Part shown: piece after piece, positions 1 to 8,007 of the stretch
Numbering within the stretch: position 1 is the stretch's first letter
Layout: every line of letters begins with the position of its first letter
Origin: Nocardiopsis composta
Lineage (GTDB): Bacteria > Actinomycetota > Actinomycetes > Streptosporangiales > Streptosporangiaceae
DNA length: 64,000 bases
Assembly: GCF_014200805.1 (NCBI RefSeq)
Contig: NZ_JACHDB010000002.1
Coordinates: forward strand, 930,001-994,000
Reading direction: 5' to 3'
Notes under the pieces: generated by a model
What the model was told of the DNA's origin: nothing
Database searches by the model: none
Seen by the model: the letters and a program-made list of their open reading frames with translations, nothing else
Program-made: the position numbers and the translations under genes

Positions 1-954
1 GCGCGGGCGCGGGCCGCCCTGGCCGGGGCGCTCCCCGGGGCCTCCGCGGAGCTGCCCGCCGACCCGGGGGCGCTGGTCGGCGCGGCACGCGACTACCTGC
101 GGGAGGTGCTGCTGGAGGCCCGCGCCTCGCTCACCGGGGCGAACGCCCTGGTGGCGGAGACCGGCGGCGTGGCGGTCATGGAGAGCGAGGGGAACGTCCG
201 GCTGGGGGCGGCGGCGCCGCGGACCCTGGTCACCGTCGCCGGGATCGACAAGGTGGTGCCGGCCTGGTCCGACCTGGCGGTGCTGGCCCGGGCCTGGTCG
301 CGCTCGGCGACCGGGGCGCCGATGCCGCCGGTGCTGTCCACCTGGAGCGGTGCGGTGCCGGGCGACGGCCCGCAGGAGGTGCACGTGGTCCTGGTCGACG
401 CGGGGCGGACCCGGGCGCTCGCCGACCGCACCGGGCGCCAGGCGCTGCGCTGCATCCGGTGCACCGCGTGCATGGACGTCTGCCCGGTCTACGAGCGCAC
501 CGGGGACGGGCCTTACGGGGCGGTGCACACCGGACCGATCGGTGCGGCGCTGGTCCCGCAGCTGCGCGGGACGCGGGCGGCCCGGGAGGCGTCGCTGCCG
601 TTCGCCTCGACGCTGTGCGGGGCCTGCGGGCAGGTCTGCCCGGTCGGGGTGGACATCCCGGCGGTGCTGCTGGAGCTGCGCGCCCGGGTGGTGGACGAGC
701 GGCGGGCCGCCCCGGTGCCGCCGCCGGAGGGGGTGGCCGCGCAGAGCGCGGAGTGGGTGATGTCGGACGAGCGCCGCTACCGGAAGGCGCAGCGGGCCTG
801 GGAGCGGTGGGCCCGGGTGGCGGCCCGCGGCGGCCGGATCCGCCGGTTGCCGGGGCTGCTGGGCCGCTGGACCGAGGCGCGCGACCTGCCCGCCCCGCCG
901 CGGCGCTCCTTCCGGGACTGGTGGACGGGCGGCGGTTCGGCGGAGGGGCGGTGA
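1..954 (+). CDS. lutB: LutB-type lactate utilization iron-sulfur protein (5' partial)
   Basis: The reading frame is open from the first base, so the start lies outside the window. What remains is the C-terminal part of a LutB/YkgF protein. The sequence shows two ferredoxin-like cysteine clusters, CIRCTACMDVCPVY near 449-492 and CGACGQVCPVGV near 616-651, which would hold [4Fe-4S] clusters, and an upstream ANALVAETGG segment typical of the LUD domain. In this family LutA, LutB and LutC together oxidise L-lactate to pyruvate in the cytoplasm and pass electrons on through Fe-S centres. lutC follows on the same strand after an unusually long gap; lutA would be expected upstream. Family assignment is firm; the substrate (lactate or glycolate) is inferred. 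Confidence 0.9.
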   Translation, partial: ARARAALAGALPGASAELPADPGALVGAARDYLREVLLEARASLTGANALVAETGGVAVMESEGNVRLGAAAPRTLVTVAGIDKVVPAWSDLAVLARAWSRSATGAPMPPVLSTWSGAVPGDGPQEVHVVLVDAGRTRALADRTGRQALRCIRCTACMDVCPVYERTGDGPYGAVHTGPIGAALVPQLRGTRAAREASLPFASTLCGACGQVCPVGVDIPAVLLELRARVVDERRAAPVPPPEGVAAQSAEWVMSDERRYRKAQRAWERWARVAARGGRIRRLPGLLGRWTEARDLPAPPRRSFRDWWTGGGSAEGR

Positions 955-1317
955 GCCGCCCGCGGGGCGCCGGGCCGCCGGGTGCGGTCGCGGGGCCGGC
1001 GGTCCGGTGCCGTGCGCCGGCCGGAGGCGCCTCCGGCCGGCGTGTCCGGAGGCCCGGGGCGGCGGGTCGGGGGAGCCGGGCCGCCGCGGTCCGATCGCGC
1101 CCCCTTTTCCGGCTCCGGGGCCTCCGGAGGGGGACGGGGCGCGGCGGTTCCCGGACCGCTCCGGTCGCGGGCCCGCCGTCCCGACCGGTGGGGGCGGCCT
1201 ACGGGCGGCCCTGCCCGGCGGGGAGGCGTTCCCGCAGGCGCCAAGCCTGGACGAGACCGCGGGAGCGCCGCGGGGACGGGGGCCGGGAGGCCCGGCCGGT
1301 GCGAACGGAGTGCGCGG
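955..1317. other. lutB-lutC intergenic gap, 363 bp
   Basis: This gap separates two genes that are normally adjacent or overlapping. It is extremely G+C rich and holds a perfect 28-bp palindrome at 1015-1042. The frame of lutC stays open backwards to about 982, but the translation is a low-complexity Gly/Arg/Pro string with no LUD similarity, so I do not treat it as coding. Confidence 0.6.
1015..1042. repeat. 28-bp perfect palindrome
   Basis: Every base from 1015 pairs with its partner up to 1042 around a GC/GC centre (core GGAGGCGCCTCC). With no loop it could extrude as a cruciform or act as a strong RNA hairpin between lutB and lutC. No T-run follows, so a terminator role is only possible. 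Confidence 0.6.
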
Positions 1318-1977
1318 ATGACCGGTAGCGGGGGCGACGCGGCGCGGGACGAGATCCTCGCCCGGGTGCGGCAGGCCGGGGTGCTGGCCGGCGCGGGGGA
1401 GGGGGCGGCGGCGCCGGCGGAGGCGGAACCGGCGCGGGGGCCCGGCGGCCGGGCGCCGGAGGAGGTGTTCACCGAGCGGCTGGGCGCGCTCGGCGTGGGA
1501 GTGCAGCACGTGACCGGCGCCGACGACCTGCCCCGGGTGGTCGCGTCGGCGCTGTGGGCGCGCGGGGTCCGCCGGGCGGCGGTGCCCAAGGGGCTGCCCG
1601 CCTCGTGGCTGGCGGAGCTGGACGGGGTGTGGGTGATGCGGGACGAACCGCCGCACGCGCCGCTGTCGGTGCGCGCCCTGGAGAGCGTGGGCGCGGTGGT
1701 CACCCGCTGCGCGCTGGCCGTCGCCGACACCGGGACGCTGGTCTTCGACGGCGGGGTGGGCCAGGGGCCCCGGCTGCTGTCCGCGCTGCCCGGCCACCAT
1801 CTGTGCGTGGTGGAGGCCGGGCAGGTCGTCTGGGACATGGCGGCCGCACTGGCCGCCCTCGACCCGCTCCGGCCCACCACCTGGCTCACCGGGACGACCT
1901 GGTCGGCCGCGGTGGACGCGGTGCAGGTGCGCGGCGTGCACGGCCCGGACCGGATCGACGTGGTGCTGGTGGACTGA
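1318..1977 (+). CDS. lutC: LutC/YkgG-family lactate utilization protein
   Basis: The 219-residue product has the LUD-domain pattern of LutC: an N-terminal helix (DEILARVRQA), the segment TRCALAVADTGTLVF, an LSALPGHH motif and the C-terminal WTSAAVDAVQVRGVHGP-like region that ends in DVVLVD. LutC acts with LutA and LutB in L-lactate oxidation in the cytoplasm. The ATG at 1318 is preceded by CGGAG at 1306-1310; a longer start near 982 would add only low-complexity sequence. It follows lutB on the same strand after 363 bp and is convergent with the exporter gene downstream. Confidence 0.88.
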   Translation: MTGSGGDAARDEILARVRQAGVLAGAGEGAAAPAEAEPARGPGGRAPEEVFTERLGALGVGVQHVTGADDLPRVVASALWARGVRRAAVPKGLPASWLAELDGVWVMRDEPPHAPLSVRALESVGAVVTRCALAVADTGTLVFDGGVGQGPRLLSALPGHHLCVVEAGQVVWDMAAALAALDPLRPTTWLTGTTWSAAVDAVQVRGVHGPDRIDVVLVD

Positions 1978-2377
1978 GCGCTGGGTGTTCCGCCCCGTCC
2001 GGCCCGCGCGTCCTCACCCCGGCCGGGCGACATCACCGGGCGTCCTGCCCGGTCCGGGGCCCGCCGCACGCGCGGCGGCGGTTCCGGGCCTGTCGATTCC
2101 GCAGGGTCCGGGGTCCCCGACCGCCTGCCGGGGCGGCCGGGCCGTCCCGCCCGCTCGGCAGTGTCCTGAGCCGCTGATCCGATGAGGATTCCAGGAGCGG
2201 CATATCCCCAGAGGGGGCGCAGGCCCCTGGAGGCGGGGCCGAGCGGCCGAGCGCAGGAGGGTACCGGCAGGGCACCGCCGGAAGGCCCCGTCTCGATCAT
2301 CATTGAGGCGACGGCTCAGGACGGTAGGACCCCGGAGCGGTGTCCTGCGGCGAGTGCCGCGGCTCCCTCCGGCCTTC
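1978..2377. other. convergent intergenic region, 400 bp
   Basis: The region lies between the 3' ends of lutC and the exporter gene. It contains imperfect G+C-rich inverted repeats (around 2049-2100) that may end both transcripts, but no convincing gene. Confidence 0.5.
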
Positions 2378-3811
2378 TCAGGTGCCGCCGCGGGTGCGGC
2401 GGGCGGCCGGGCGGTGCCGGCGGCCGGCGCCGGCCAGTCCGCCGCGCTGGAAGGCGCGGACCAGTTCGCCGCCGAGGTTGACCCCGGCGCCGAGGGCCAG
2501 GCCGACGGCGACCGCTTCGCTGATGGTGAGCAGCCCGTTGGCGGGGTGGCCCAGGGTGACCTCCAGCAGGCCCCGGTAGAGGATGCTGCCGGGCAGCAGC
2601 GGGGCGATGGCGGGGATGACGTAGGGCAGCACGGGGCGCCGGCTGCGGCGGGCCAGCCAGTGGCCGATCATGCCGATGGCGACGGCGCCGGCGACCGCGC
2701 CGACCACCGCGGGGGTGTCGAAGGCGGCCCGCGCGCCCGCGTAGATCAGCCAGATGACCACGCCCATGGCCCCGATGGCGGGCAGCATCCGCGGCGGCAC
2801 GGTGAGCGAGACCGCGAACGCCATGGCGATGCCGGCCGCGCCGATCAGCACCCACGGGTCGACGGCGGTCCCGGCGGAGGGCAGGTTGTCCAGGTCCATG
2901 CCGACGCCCAGCCGCACCGCGGTGTAGGCGACCGCGCCCACCCCGGAGATGATCGCGCCGAGGGTGAAGAAGACCTCCAGCAGCCGGGCGGAGGAGGAGA
3001 CGTAGCTGCCGCTGATGCCGTCCTGGAGGCTGGAGACCAGCGGGCGCCCGGGGAGCAGCGCCATGATGTTGCCGGTGATGATCGCGCCGGCCTGCAGGCC
3101 CAGGTCGAGCTGGCTGCTGGCCCACAGCAGCCCCACGCCGATCACCGAGGCGGTCGCCGAGGCCACCGCCATCTGGTAGAACTCGGCGATCCCCCGGTTG
3201 GCCAGGAACACCGCGGCGCGGTCGCCCAGCACGGTGGCGATGAACGCGGCGGCGGCGACGATGAACCCGCCGCCCACCATCACACTGGCGCTGGAGGCGA
3301 TGAGGCCGAACCCGGTGACGATCACCCAGTTGGGGTAGGGCGGGCGGGACCGCTTGATGGACTGCAGGCGCGCGATGGCGCCCTCCAGCTCGGTCAGGCC
3401 CAGCGCGGTGTCCTGCACCAGCGTGTGCAGCTCGTTGACCCGGTAGTAGTCCAGGGTGCGCCGGCGCACCACGCGCTCCCCGGTGATCGGCGGGCTGTCC
3501 CCGCCGGGGTGGGTGGAGAGCGAGATGACGGTGAAGGTCACCGACACCTCGGTGCGGGGCAGTTCGAAGGCGACCGACAGGCTCAGCATCGCCTCGCTGA
3601 CCGCTTCGGTGCTCTCCCCGCTGGCCAGCATCAGCTCGCCCACGCGCAGCACCAGGTCGATGGCGCGCGGGTCGGGCAGGGCCTCGTCGGTGTCGTCGTC
3701 GGGGCCGTCGGTGTGCGGGTCGGTCTCCCGGGAGGAGCGCCAGTCGCGGAGCCGGCTGAGCAGGTTGTCCTCGTCGGAGGGTTCCGGCCGCTGCGGCGGG
3801 TTCTCGGCCAT
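2378..3811 (-). CDS. threonine/serine exporter (ThrE family) membrane protein
   Basis: The 477-residue protein has a soluble acidic N-terminus (about 1-45), a conserved domain with AIDLVLRVGELMLASGEST and SVTFTVISLS (the DUF1212 part of ThrE), then about ten hydrophobic segments from residue 165 on. The C-terminal half carries the ThrE_2-like second domain (PYVIPAIAPLLPGSILYRGL). Full-length two-domain ThrE proteins export threonine and serine by proton exchange; substrate here is inferred from the family. It stands alone, convergent with lutC and reading away from the response-regulator gene. The ATG (RC of 3809-3811) fits the length of the family. Confidence 0.88.
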   Translation of the reverse strand: MAENPPQRPEPSDEDNLLSRLRDWRSSRETDPHTDGPDDDTDEALPDPRAIDLVLRVGELMLASGESTEAVSEAMLSLSVAFELPRTEVSVTFTVISLSTHPGGDSPPITGERVVRRRTLDYYRVNELHTLVQDTALGLTELEGAIARLQSIKRSRPPYPNWVIVTGFGLIASSASVMVGGGFIVAAAAFIATVLGDRAAVFLANRGIAEFYQMAVASATASVIGVGLLWASSQLDLGLQAGAIITGNIMALLPGRPLVSSLQDGISGSYVSSSARLLEVFFTLGAIISGVGAVAYTAVRLGVGMDLDNLPSAGTAVDPWVLIGAAGIAMAFAVSLTVPPRMLPAIGAMGVVIWLIYAGARAAFDTPAVVGAVAGAVAIGMIGHWLARRSRRPVLPYVIPAIAPLLPGSILYRGLLEVTLGHPANGLLTISEAVAVGLALGAGVNLGGELVRAFQRGGLAGAGRRHRPAARRTRGGT

Positions 3812-4059
3812 GGGCGGTTCTCGCTACCTCGCGATCGTGTGTGCGGCGGGCGGCCGGACGGCGGTCGGCGCCGCTCCGGCCACGGGTGGGACGCCGCGTC
3901 CGGGCGGCTGGTTGGCGCCGGCCGGGCGGACCGCCCGGTGAGGTCGGTCACGGGCTCCATCGTCCCAGCCGACCGGGGGAAACGGCGTGATCCGGGGCGG
4001 GGCGGCCCGTCTCCGGGGCGGTGTGCCCGTCCGGGGCGCGCGGCCCGGACGGGGGCGGG

Positions 4060-4740
4060 TCAGTCCGCTCCGCCGGGGCGGACGATCCCGGTCTCGTAGG
4101 CGTGCACCACCGCCTGGACGCGGTCGCGCAGGCCGAGTTTGGTCAGCACGTTGCCGACGTGCGTTTTGACGGTGGTCTCGCTGACCACGAGGCGCTCGGC
4201 GATCTCGGAGTTGGACATGCCCCGGGCGAGCAGCCGGAGCACTTCGCGCTCGCGCTCGGTCAGCCGCTCCAGCCCGGGGGAGGGGGCTTCGCGGGTGCTG
4301 GGCAGCCTGTCGGCGAACCGGTCGAGCAGCCGGCGGGTGATGGTCGGCGCGACGATGGCCGCGCCGTCGGCGACCACCCGGATGGCGCCGGCGAGCTCGT
4401 CCGGCGGGACGTCCTTGAGCAGGAATCCGCTGGCTCCGGCGCGCAGCGCCTCGACGACGTATTCGTCCAGGTCGAAGGTGGTCAGCACGAGCACCCGCAT
4501 CGCGTGGCCGGCCTCCCTCGCCCAGGCGAGGATCTCCCGGGTCGCCTCGATGCCGTCCTTGCCGGGCATCCGGATGTCCATCAGGACCACGTCGGGGAGG
4601 AGGCGCTTGGCCGAGGAGACGGCGCCGTGGCCGTCGGAGGCCTCGCCGACGATGGAGATCTCCTCCTCCGCCTCCAGGATGAGGCGGAAGCCGGTGCGCA
4701 GCAGCGGCTGGTCGTCGACGAGCAGAACACGGATGGGCAT
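4060..4740 (-). CDS. LuxR/NarL-family DNA-binding response regulator
   Basis: The 226-residue protein starts with a receiver domain: acidic pocket LLVDDQ, phosphoacceptor Asp in VVLMDIRMPG (about residue 54), the conserved Thr in VLTTFD and Lys in FLLKDVPP. A LuxR helix-turn-helix follows (LTEREREVLRLLARGMSNSEIAERL, with TVKTHVGNVLTKLGLRDR). It should be phosphorylated by a HisKA_3 kinase; the kinase at 5192-6505 is on the same strand and is the probable partner, 451 bp upstream. The frame is open further upstream, but the family begins at the ATG at 4740 (MPIRVLLVDD). Target genes are unknown. Confidence 0.93.
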   Translation of the reverse strand: MPIRVLLVDDQPLLRTGFRLILEAEEEISIVGEASDGHGAVSSAKRLLPDVVLMDIRMPGKDGIEATREILAWAREAGHAMRVLVLTTFDLDEYVVEALRAGASGFLLKDVPPDELAGAIRVVADGAAIVAPTITRRLLDRFADRLPSTREAPSPGLERLTEREREVLRLLARGMSNSEIAERLVVSETTVKTHVGNVLTKLGLRDRVQAVVHAYETGIVRPGGAD

Positions 4741-5191
4741 GGGAGGGATTCTTCCGGATGCGCGCCTCCGTCCGCACCCCGCCCCCAGGGGCGCCGCGCG
4801 CCGTACCCGCGACGGCACTTGGGATCGTTGACGGGGGTTTTTGCCCGCCGCGGAGCCCAGCCTCCCCCCGACCCCGGCTCCGCGCCCCCCGAACCGGCCC
4901 CCGGCCCCCGGTTCCCGCAGCACAGCGCTACCTCGTTGAGCTCAACGTCATCGTGCCGAGCCTCCGCCCGCCACCGCCCACCCCATTGCCGGCCCCCGAC
5001 CTCGCCGCGCTTTTCCAGCTCTCCCCGGCCCCGTGCCCACCCCCGTTGATCTTGGAGCTATCGACCGGTCGATAGCTCCAAGATCAACGGCTTCTGGGTG
5101 GTGGCCCGTCGCTGTCACGGCGATGTTGAGGTTGGGGCTGTGCCGCGGGTGGGGCTTGCACCGCGGTCGGCGGCTCGGCGGCGCCCGGGCC
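4741..5191. other. kinase-regulator gap carrying a dispersed composite repeat
   Basis: No gene is apparent. The segment ACAGCGCTACCTCGTTGA (4922-4939) recurs at 57318-57334, the flank GGCCCCGTGCCCACCCC and the segment 5096-5130 recur at 23.16-23.22 kb, and a perfect palindrome sits at 5043-5090. The whole block is thus a mosaic repeat inserted between the two genes of a two-component system. Confidence 0.75.
5043..5090. repeat. GTTGATC-type dispersed palindrome, copy A (loop deleted)
   Basis: A perfect 48-bp palindrome: 24-nt arms, no loop, centre GACC/GGTC, outer ends CCGTTGATCTTGG and CCAAGATCAACGG. Copies B (49539-49626) and C (57363-57448) have the same arms but a 34-bp loop between two GACCGGTC blocks. 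Copy A is what remains if the loop and one GACCGGTC are deleted. Confidence 0.9.
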
Positions 5192-6505
5192 TCAGCCGCG
5201 GTCGTGCAGCGGGATCCGGGCGCTGACCCGGAAGCCGCCGTCCGGCAGCGGGCCGGTGTCCAGTTCCCCGCCGAACATGGCGGTCCGCTCGCGCATGCCG
5301 AGGATGCCGTGGCCGGGCGCGTCGGCGTCGCCGGCCTGCCGGTCGGTGGCCGGCCGGTGGCCGGCCCCGTCGTCGGTGACCTCCACCGCGATCTCGCCGG
5401 GGCGGTAGGCCAGCCCCACCCGGGCGCGGGCGCCCGGGCCGGCGTGCTTGAGCACGTTGGTCAGCGACTCCTGGACCACCCGGTAGACGGTGAGGCTCTG
5501 CACCGGGGGGAGGTCGCGCACGCTGCCGGAGACCCGGAGATCGGCCTCCACCCCGGCGTCGCGCAGGTGGACCAGGAGCGCCTCGATGTCGGCGACGCCC
5601 GGCTGGGGGCTGCGCGCGGCGCCGTCGTCGCGGTCCGGCTCCGACATGCGCAGCACGCCCACGATCCGGCGCATCTCGGCCAGCGTCTCCCTGCCGGTCC
5701 GCTCGATCTCGGCCAGGGTCTGCTCGGCCCGCTCCGGGGAGCGGGCGATGACCCGGCGGCCCGCGGTGGCCTGCACCGTCATCACGCTGACGTGATGGGC
5801 GACCACGTCGTGCAGTTCGCGGGCGATGCGGGAGCGCTCCTCGGCGAGCACGGCGCGGGCGTGGGCGTCCCGGGCGCGCTCGACGCGGCGGGCGTGCTCG
5901 CGGACCTCGGCGGTGTCGAAGGCGCGCAGCCGCACCAGGCGCCCCAGCCACCAGGCGACGGCCATGGAGCCCAGCGCGAAGGCGTACGGCGTCCACCAGG
6001 GCTGGGACGGGTCGGGCGCCCCCGGGGTGACGTACAGCGCGGCGGCGTCGGCCGCCGTGGCCAGGGCGATCGCCGCCAGTGCGCGGACCAGCGGCAGGTA
6101 GCGGCCGATCGAGTAGGAGGCGATCACGACCCCGAAGGAGACGGCGCCCCAGACGAAGGCGCCGGCCTGCTCGGCGGCGAGGCCGCCTGCGACGAGCAGC
6201 AGGAGAACGGCGAGGGGGTTGCGCCGGCGCGCCGGGAGGAGCAGCGCCAGTGCGACGCCGGCCGCATGCCCGGCGGCGTCGTGCGGCCAGGTCGCGGCCC
6301 ATCCGGGGGCGGCCGAGGCGGTCAGCAGGATGACGGAGTTCAGCGCGGCCAGAGCCAGTACGACCAGGACGTCGGTGATCCGGTCGCGGCGGCGTTCCGG
6401 GATGCGCAGCCGACCGGCCGCTTTCCGGACCGCGGTCCGGGGCCGCGCCCAGGACCGCCGCTGTCGCCTGGGTTCAGGAGGCGCCGTCGAGGCGGTTTCG
6501 GTCAC
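5192..6505 (-). CDS. two-component sensor histidine kinase (HisKA_3 family)
   Basis: The 437-residue protein has an Arg-rich N-terminus (about 1-42), five or so membrane segments (about 44-185), a short coiled linker, the dimerisation/phosphoacceptor box IARELHDVVAHHVSVM (His about residue 237) and a C-terminal ATPase domain with VVQESLTNVLKHA (N box), VTDDGAG and GHGILGMRER (G boxes). It senses an unknown signal and should phosphorylate the NarL-type regulator encoded downstream on the same strand. The GTG at 6505 has a TAGTTT -10-like hexamer six bases upstream, suggesting a leaderless transcript. A mosaic repeat separates it from its regulator. Confidence 0.92.
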   Translation of the reverse strand: MTETASTAPPEPRRQRRSWARPRTAVRKAAGRLRIPERRRDRITDVLVVLALAALNSVILLTASAAPGWAATWPHDAAGHAAGVALALLLPARRRNPLAVLLLLVAGGLAAEQAGAFVWGAVSFGVVIASYSIGRYLPLVRALAAIALATAADAAALYVTPGAPDPSQPWWTPYAFALGSMAVAWWLGRLVRLRAFDTAEVREHARRVERARDAHARAVLAEERSRIARELHDVVAHHVSVMTVQATAGRRVIARSPERAEQTLAEIERTGRETLAEMRRIVGVLRMSEPDRDDGAARSPQPGVADIEALLVHLRDAGVEADLRVSGSVRDLPPVQSLTVYRVVQESLTNVLKHAGPGARARVGLAYRPGEIAVEVTDDGAGHRPATDRQAGDADAPGHGILGMRERTAMFGGELDTGPLPDGGFRVSARIPLHDRG

Positions 6506-7109
6506 CTTCCCAAACTAGGCCGGGCCGTGCCCCGGGGTGACCTTCCCGGGGTGGATACGCCCTCCTCCCTCCGGACGATCGGACACCGCCCGAGGTACGC
6601 CACCCGGCCCCCGGCCGGGGAAGAAGCCCCGCCGGCGGGCCGGGGCCGCCCGGATCGGCCGGGGGAGGGGGAGGAGGGGCGGGGCCTGGGATACGCCGTG
6701 GGCGGCGGCTCGCGGCGCCGGGGCCCTCCCGGCGGCCGGCAGGGCCCGGGCGGGCCGCCTTCCTCTCCCCCGATGGCCTCGGGGCGGCCGCGGAGCGGCG
6801 CAGAGCGCCGAAGGCCCGGTGCCGGCCGTTCCGGCCTCGCCCGTGCCGCCCCGCCGACCCGCGGGGCTCCCGGGGCGAGCCGGATGCCGCCCCGGCCGGG
6901 GCGGAGCGCGGTCGTCCCACTCGATCCGCGCGGTGACCGGTGCATCCCCGGCGGCCGGTGCGGACAGGCCGTCCGGGCTCGGACGGCGCCCTCCGCGGGC
7001 CGCCGGGGCGCTCGCGCGTTCCCCGGTGCGGCCCGTCCGCCCGGCCCGGGCCGGGCGAGCAGGCGGACGCGCGGCGCGCGGGCGGCCGGGGCTCCCCGCG
7101 CTTCCGGCG
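6506..7109. other. intergenic region, 604 bp, no recognisable gene
   Basis: Apart from the kinase -10 element at its start, I see only G+C-rich low-complexity sequence. All open frames here are Gly/Pro/Arg-rich shadows without start-site or domain support. Confidence 0.5.
6512..6517 (-). promoter_or_regulatory. -10 hexamer TAGTTT for leaderless kinase transcript
   Basis: On the minus strand TAGTTT lies six bases upstream of the GTG start at 6505, matching the TANNNT actinobacterial -10 and leaderless spacing. GGGAAG between them could also serve as a weak ribosome site. Confidence 0.5.
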
Positions 7110-7943
7110 TCAGCGGCGGGGGGTGATCTCCGGCAGGGGCGGCGGGGTGCCGCCGAACTCCGGGCAGATGGCCTGGTGGTCGCACCATCCGCAGAGCGGG
7201 GTGCGGCGCGGGCGCCACTCGCCGCTGCGCGCGGTCGCCTCGATGTCGTGCCAGATGGCGAGGATCTCCGCCTCCGCGGCGCGCAGCTCCTGCTCGGTGG
7301 GGTCGTACCAGCGGGTGACGCCGTCGGCCAGGTACATCAGCTGCAGCCGGGTCGGCACCTCGCCCAGTTCGCGCCAGAGCATCACACCGTAGAAGAAGAT
7401 CTGGAACTTGGCCTTGTCCTCATAGCGGGGCTTGGGCGACTTGCCGGTCTTGTAGTCGACCACCCGTATCTGCCCGGCGGGGGCGACGTCGAGCCGGTCG
7501 ACGTAGCCGCGCAGCCGCAGCCCCGACTCCAGGGTGACGTCCAGCCGCAGCTCCCGGTCGCGCGGCTCCAGGTTCTCCGGCCGCTCCATGTCGAAGTAGC
7601 GCTCCACCAGGGAGCGGGCCGACTCCAGCCAGGCGTCCAGGTCCTCGGCGCCCTCCCCGGCGAACAGCTGCCCGCTCTCCGGGCGGGAGGTGCGCAGCCG
7701 CTCCCACTGCGGGTCGACCAGGGAGCGGGCGGTGCGCGGGGTGCGCGCCTCGGCGGGCAGCTCGAACAGCCGCTCCAGCACGGCGTGCACCAGGGTGCCG
7801 CGCAGCGCGGCCGAGCTGGGCTTCTCCGGGATCCGGTCGATCACCCGGAACCGGTACAGCAGCGGGCACTGCAGGAAGTCGGCGGCGCGGGAGGGGGACA
7901 GGGCCGGTAGGAGTGCCGGAAGGGCCGGGCGGGCGGTGTCCAT
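7110..7943 (-). CDS. RecB-family (PD-(D/E)XK) exonuclease-like protein
   Basis: The 277-residue protein shows the standalone RecB/Cas4-like nuclease pattern: LSPSRAADFLQCPLLYRFR near the N-terminus, LRGTLVHAVLERLFEL, the catalytic core RLDVAPAGQIRVVDYKTGK (Asp and Lys of the nuclease motif), a QIFFYGVML helix, and a C-terminal cysteine trio LCGWCDHQAICPEF. With the Cys in FLQCPLLYR these could bind a 4Fe-4S cluster as in AddB and Cas4. It probably acts in DNA repair or recombination; no Cas genes are near, so a CRISPR role is unlikely. It is divergent from the M50 protease gene. The start at 7943 has TATCGT six bases upstream. Confidence 0.88.
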   Translation of the reverse strand: MDTARPALPALLPALSPSRAADFLQCPLLYRFRVIDRIPEKPSSAALRGTLVHAVLERLFELPAEARTPRTARSLVDPQWERLRTSRPESGQLFAGEGAEDLDAWLESARSLVERYFDMERPENLEPRDRELRLDVTLESGLRLRGYVDRLDVAPAGQIRVVDYKTGKSPKPRYEDKAKFQIFFYGVMLWRELGEVPTRLQLMYLADGVTRWYDPTEQELRAAEAEILAIWHDIEATARSGEWRPRRTPLCGWCDHQAICPEFGGTPPPLPEITPRR

Positions 7944-7949
7944 GTTCCA

Positions 7950-7955
7950 ACGATA
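7950..7955 (-). promoter_or_regulatory. -10 hexamer TATCGT, leaderless nuclease transcript
   Basis: TATCGT on the minus strand is six bases from the ATG at 7943; no ribosome site is visible, as expected for leaderless mRNA. Confidence 0.5.
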
Positions 7956-7995
7956 GGCCCGCGCCGGCCGAGGTTCCGCCCTTCCGGGCACCGCG

Positions 7996-8001
7996 TAGCC
8001 T
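7996..8001 (+). promoter_or_regulatory. -10 hexamer TAGCCT, leaderless M50 protease transcript
   Basis: TAGCCT ends six bases before the GTG at 8008. With 7950-7955 on the other strand it gives a compact divergent promoter of about 60 bp. Confidence 0.55.
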
Positions 8002-8007
8002 GGCAGT

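Noticed and set aside
982-1317. N-terminal extension of LutC
   Set aside because: The frame is open but encodes Gly/Arg/Pro low-complexity sequence over a palindrome; LutC is complete from 1318.
777-2303. Long minus-strand open frame opposite lutC
   Set aside because: Low-complexity Arg/Pro/Ser translation, antisense to a well-supported gene; an effect of high G+C content.
2303-4099. Long plus-strand frame opposite the ThrE-type gene
   Set aside because: His/Gly/Asp-rich shadow without homology; the minus strand encodes an evident membrane protein.
5033-7126. 697-codon plus-strand frame opposite the kinase gene
   Set aside because: Starts inside the palindromic repeat and runs antisense through a clear histidine kinase; low-complexity composition.
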